From assembly GCA_008711295.1 (NCBI GenBank), contig VUYV01000601.1, forward strand, positions 80,752 through 144,751: a DNA stretch of 64,000 nucleotides. The letters are read 5' to 3'. The notes under the pieces were generated by a model. The model was not told where the DNA came from. It did no database searches and was given only the letters and a program-made list of their open reading frames with translations. The stretch's first letter is position 1. The number at the start of each line of letters is the position of its first letter. This DNA comes from Anarhynchus alexandrinus (Eukaryota > Chordata > Aves > Charadriiformes > Charadriidae). The translations under genes were made by a program, and so were the position numbers. Of the stretch, positions 62,717 through 64,000 are shown piece by piece.

Positions 62717-64000
62717 ACAATTTGCACTGTGAAAATAGAGTTTTATAAAATAAGAGAGTCTCCCCTCTACGAAGAGGATTAGCTACCCCAGTATAACTAT
62801 TGTAGCAGAGCCATCCATCCATCATTAAATTTACTGCATTTACACATTGCATCTGCAAGCAAATGAAAATATCTCGTCCAGGATGCCAGGAAAGGATGGA
62901 GTTTTACTCATGTTGCCGTGCTAAAGTGAACATATCTGGCTCCAAGAGCAGAAATAAAGAAAACCTGGGGCAGAAGGAGAGCAGACAGGCCCCCAGGCTC
63001 CCTGCTCGCTCTCCAAGACATGGCCAGGGTAAAGAAAAGGGACCGGCACTTCTGATAATCTCCTCCAGCTACATCACCTGCTAGGAATCATCAGCACACG
63101 GTTCCCACCACACAGCAGGGGGTAAGAAAAGATCACTCAGACTATCCAAAAATGTGAGCTTGTTAAGAATGTTAATCCAGCCTTACGCTGTGACCCCAAT
63201 AAGCCGTGCTACGGCACACTCAAGGAACCGAACTGAAATTCAGATGGCTGGCAAGGCGCTGGTTTAGAAAAAGGCAGAGTATCTTCAGAATATCCATAAT
63301 GCCAAATGTTATTTCTAATGCTTTGAATCTGTGGGAGGGAAGCATTTTCCACATTTTCCTATAATGTCCCTTCCCACCATTTCGCCTTTCTTCTCCCTGC
63401 TATTTTTCCATCTCCTATTGCCATCATGCCTTAAATTCTTAATATTCAGGCTATTTTACTTTACCTACCCTTTCCCACTTACCCCTCCACTCGCTTTGTT
63501 TTGTTGGTCAGCTCTGCTACTTTCAGTAACCTCTCAAAACTTTACTGGCTATGGAAAGTCACATTGTGACAAAAGGGAAATCCAAATTTTGCCATCTTGG
63601 TGCCATCCCATTATTCAAATGTCTTCAAAATTTTCAGGTTACAAAGTCTCTGAATCTTGTAATTTTTAAGTTTTTAAACATTCCCAGAATGTAAAAACAG
63701 TCTGAAAGGAGGTGACATTTTAGTGCTGATCTGAAATACCTCTGAGGAAAAACACTGTGAAGTATTCCAGCGAACCATCTTGTCTCATCAAAACGTTTGT
63801 TTCCAAAAACTAACTGTTCAAAGGAAAATCATTTTAGACAGTGTTGTATGCAACTTCATTAACACCTAACAATAACACGGTGGTAAAACCCTCAGTTCGT
63901 GGATTGAAATCATTCCCTAATTTTGGTGCAGCCAATTATTCATTCAAACAGCACAAGAAGAAAGAAACGCAAGCAGCCTGAAGGTAACCACTACTACCAC

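Larger units (their letters stand above)
43636..64000 (-). other. FRAS1: Upstream FRAS1 intron, right-hand 20 kb, no exon found
   Basis: Everything right of exon 1 appears non-coding. FRAS1 has long 5' introns in other vertebrates, so this is most simply part of the intron after the signal-peptide exon. It holds a perfect palindrome (44981-45005), two G-quadruplex motifs (43751-43765, 62698-62716), a CpG-rich patch (48985-49135), an AAGCTT-rich hairpin (50655-50699) and several low-complexity tracts. I looked for an exon with a hydrophobic signal and a C-V-Y motif ending at a phase-0 donor and did not find one. Confidence 0.65.

Noticed and set aside
1..64000. Endogenous retrovirus, DNA transposon, tRNA or CRISPR array
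   Set aside because: No paired long terminal repeats, gag/pol-like frames, transposase motifs, cloverleaf with A/B boxes, or spaced direct repeats were seen.

Overview
This window is a piece of vertebrate genome, almost certainly avian. It is intron-rich, has almost no long open frames, and carries two 3' ends of CR1 LINEs of the kind that dominates bird genomes. A crocodilian or turtle is not excluded by the sequence alone.

One gene explains all the coding sequence I can support: FRAS1, on the minus strand, running through the window and leaving it at both ends. Eighteen coding exons lie between 559 and 43635. They have consensus GT/AG borders and matching phases at every junction, and total 2,428 nt (809 codons plus one base). 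Read from high to low coordinates, exons 1-9 (43635 down to 27869) encode six von Willebrand factor C (VWC) domains, and exons 10-18 (25545 down to 559) encode nine furin-like cysteine-rich (FU) repeats, one per exon. The order and number match the N-terminal part of mammalian FRAS1, with no repeat missing. The signal-peptide exon lies beyond the right end or was not recognisable. The remaining FU repeats, the CSPG/NG2 repeats, the Calx-beta domains and the membrane anchor lie beyond the left end. FRAS1 is a giant basement-membrane protein that works with FREM1 and FREM2 in epithelial-mesenchymal adhesion.

Layout: 1-558 is the intron after exon 18; 559-17206 holds exons 18 to 12 (FU9 to FU3), with both CR1 copies; 17207-24958 is a 7.8 kb intron; 24959-25545 holds FU2 and FU1, 308 bp apart; 27869-40402 holds exons 9 to 2 (VWC6 to VWC1/2); 43528-43635 is the first exon seen; 43636-64000 is about 20 kb of the upstream intron with no coding exon found. 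No RNA gene, second gene, CRISPR array or retroviral element was recognised.

No new multi-gene system is visible. The points most worth a second look are a perfect 12-bp-arm palindrome at 44981-45005, two strong G-quadruplex motifs on the sense strand (43751-43765 and 62698-62716), a small CpG-rich patch with a homeodomain-type palindrome at 48985-49420, and a 93-bp, frame-preserving intron whose only stop codon is its own splice acceptor.
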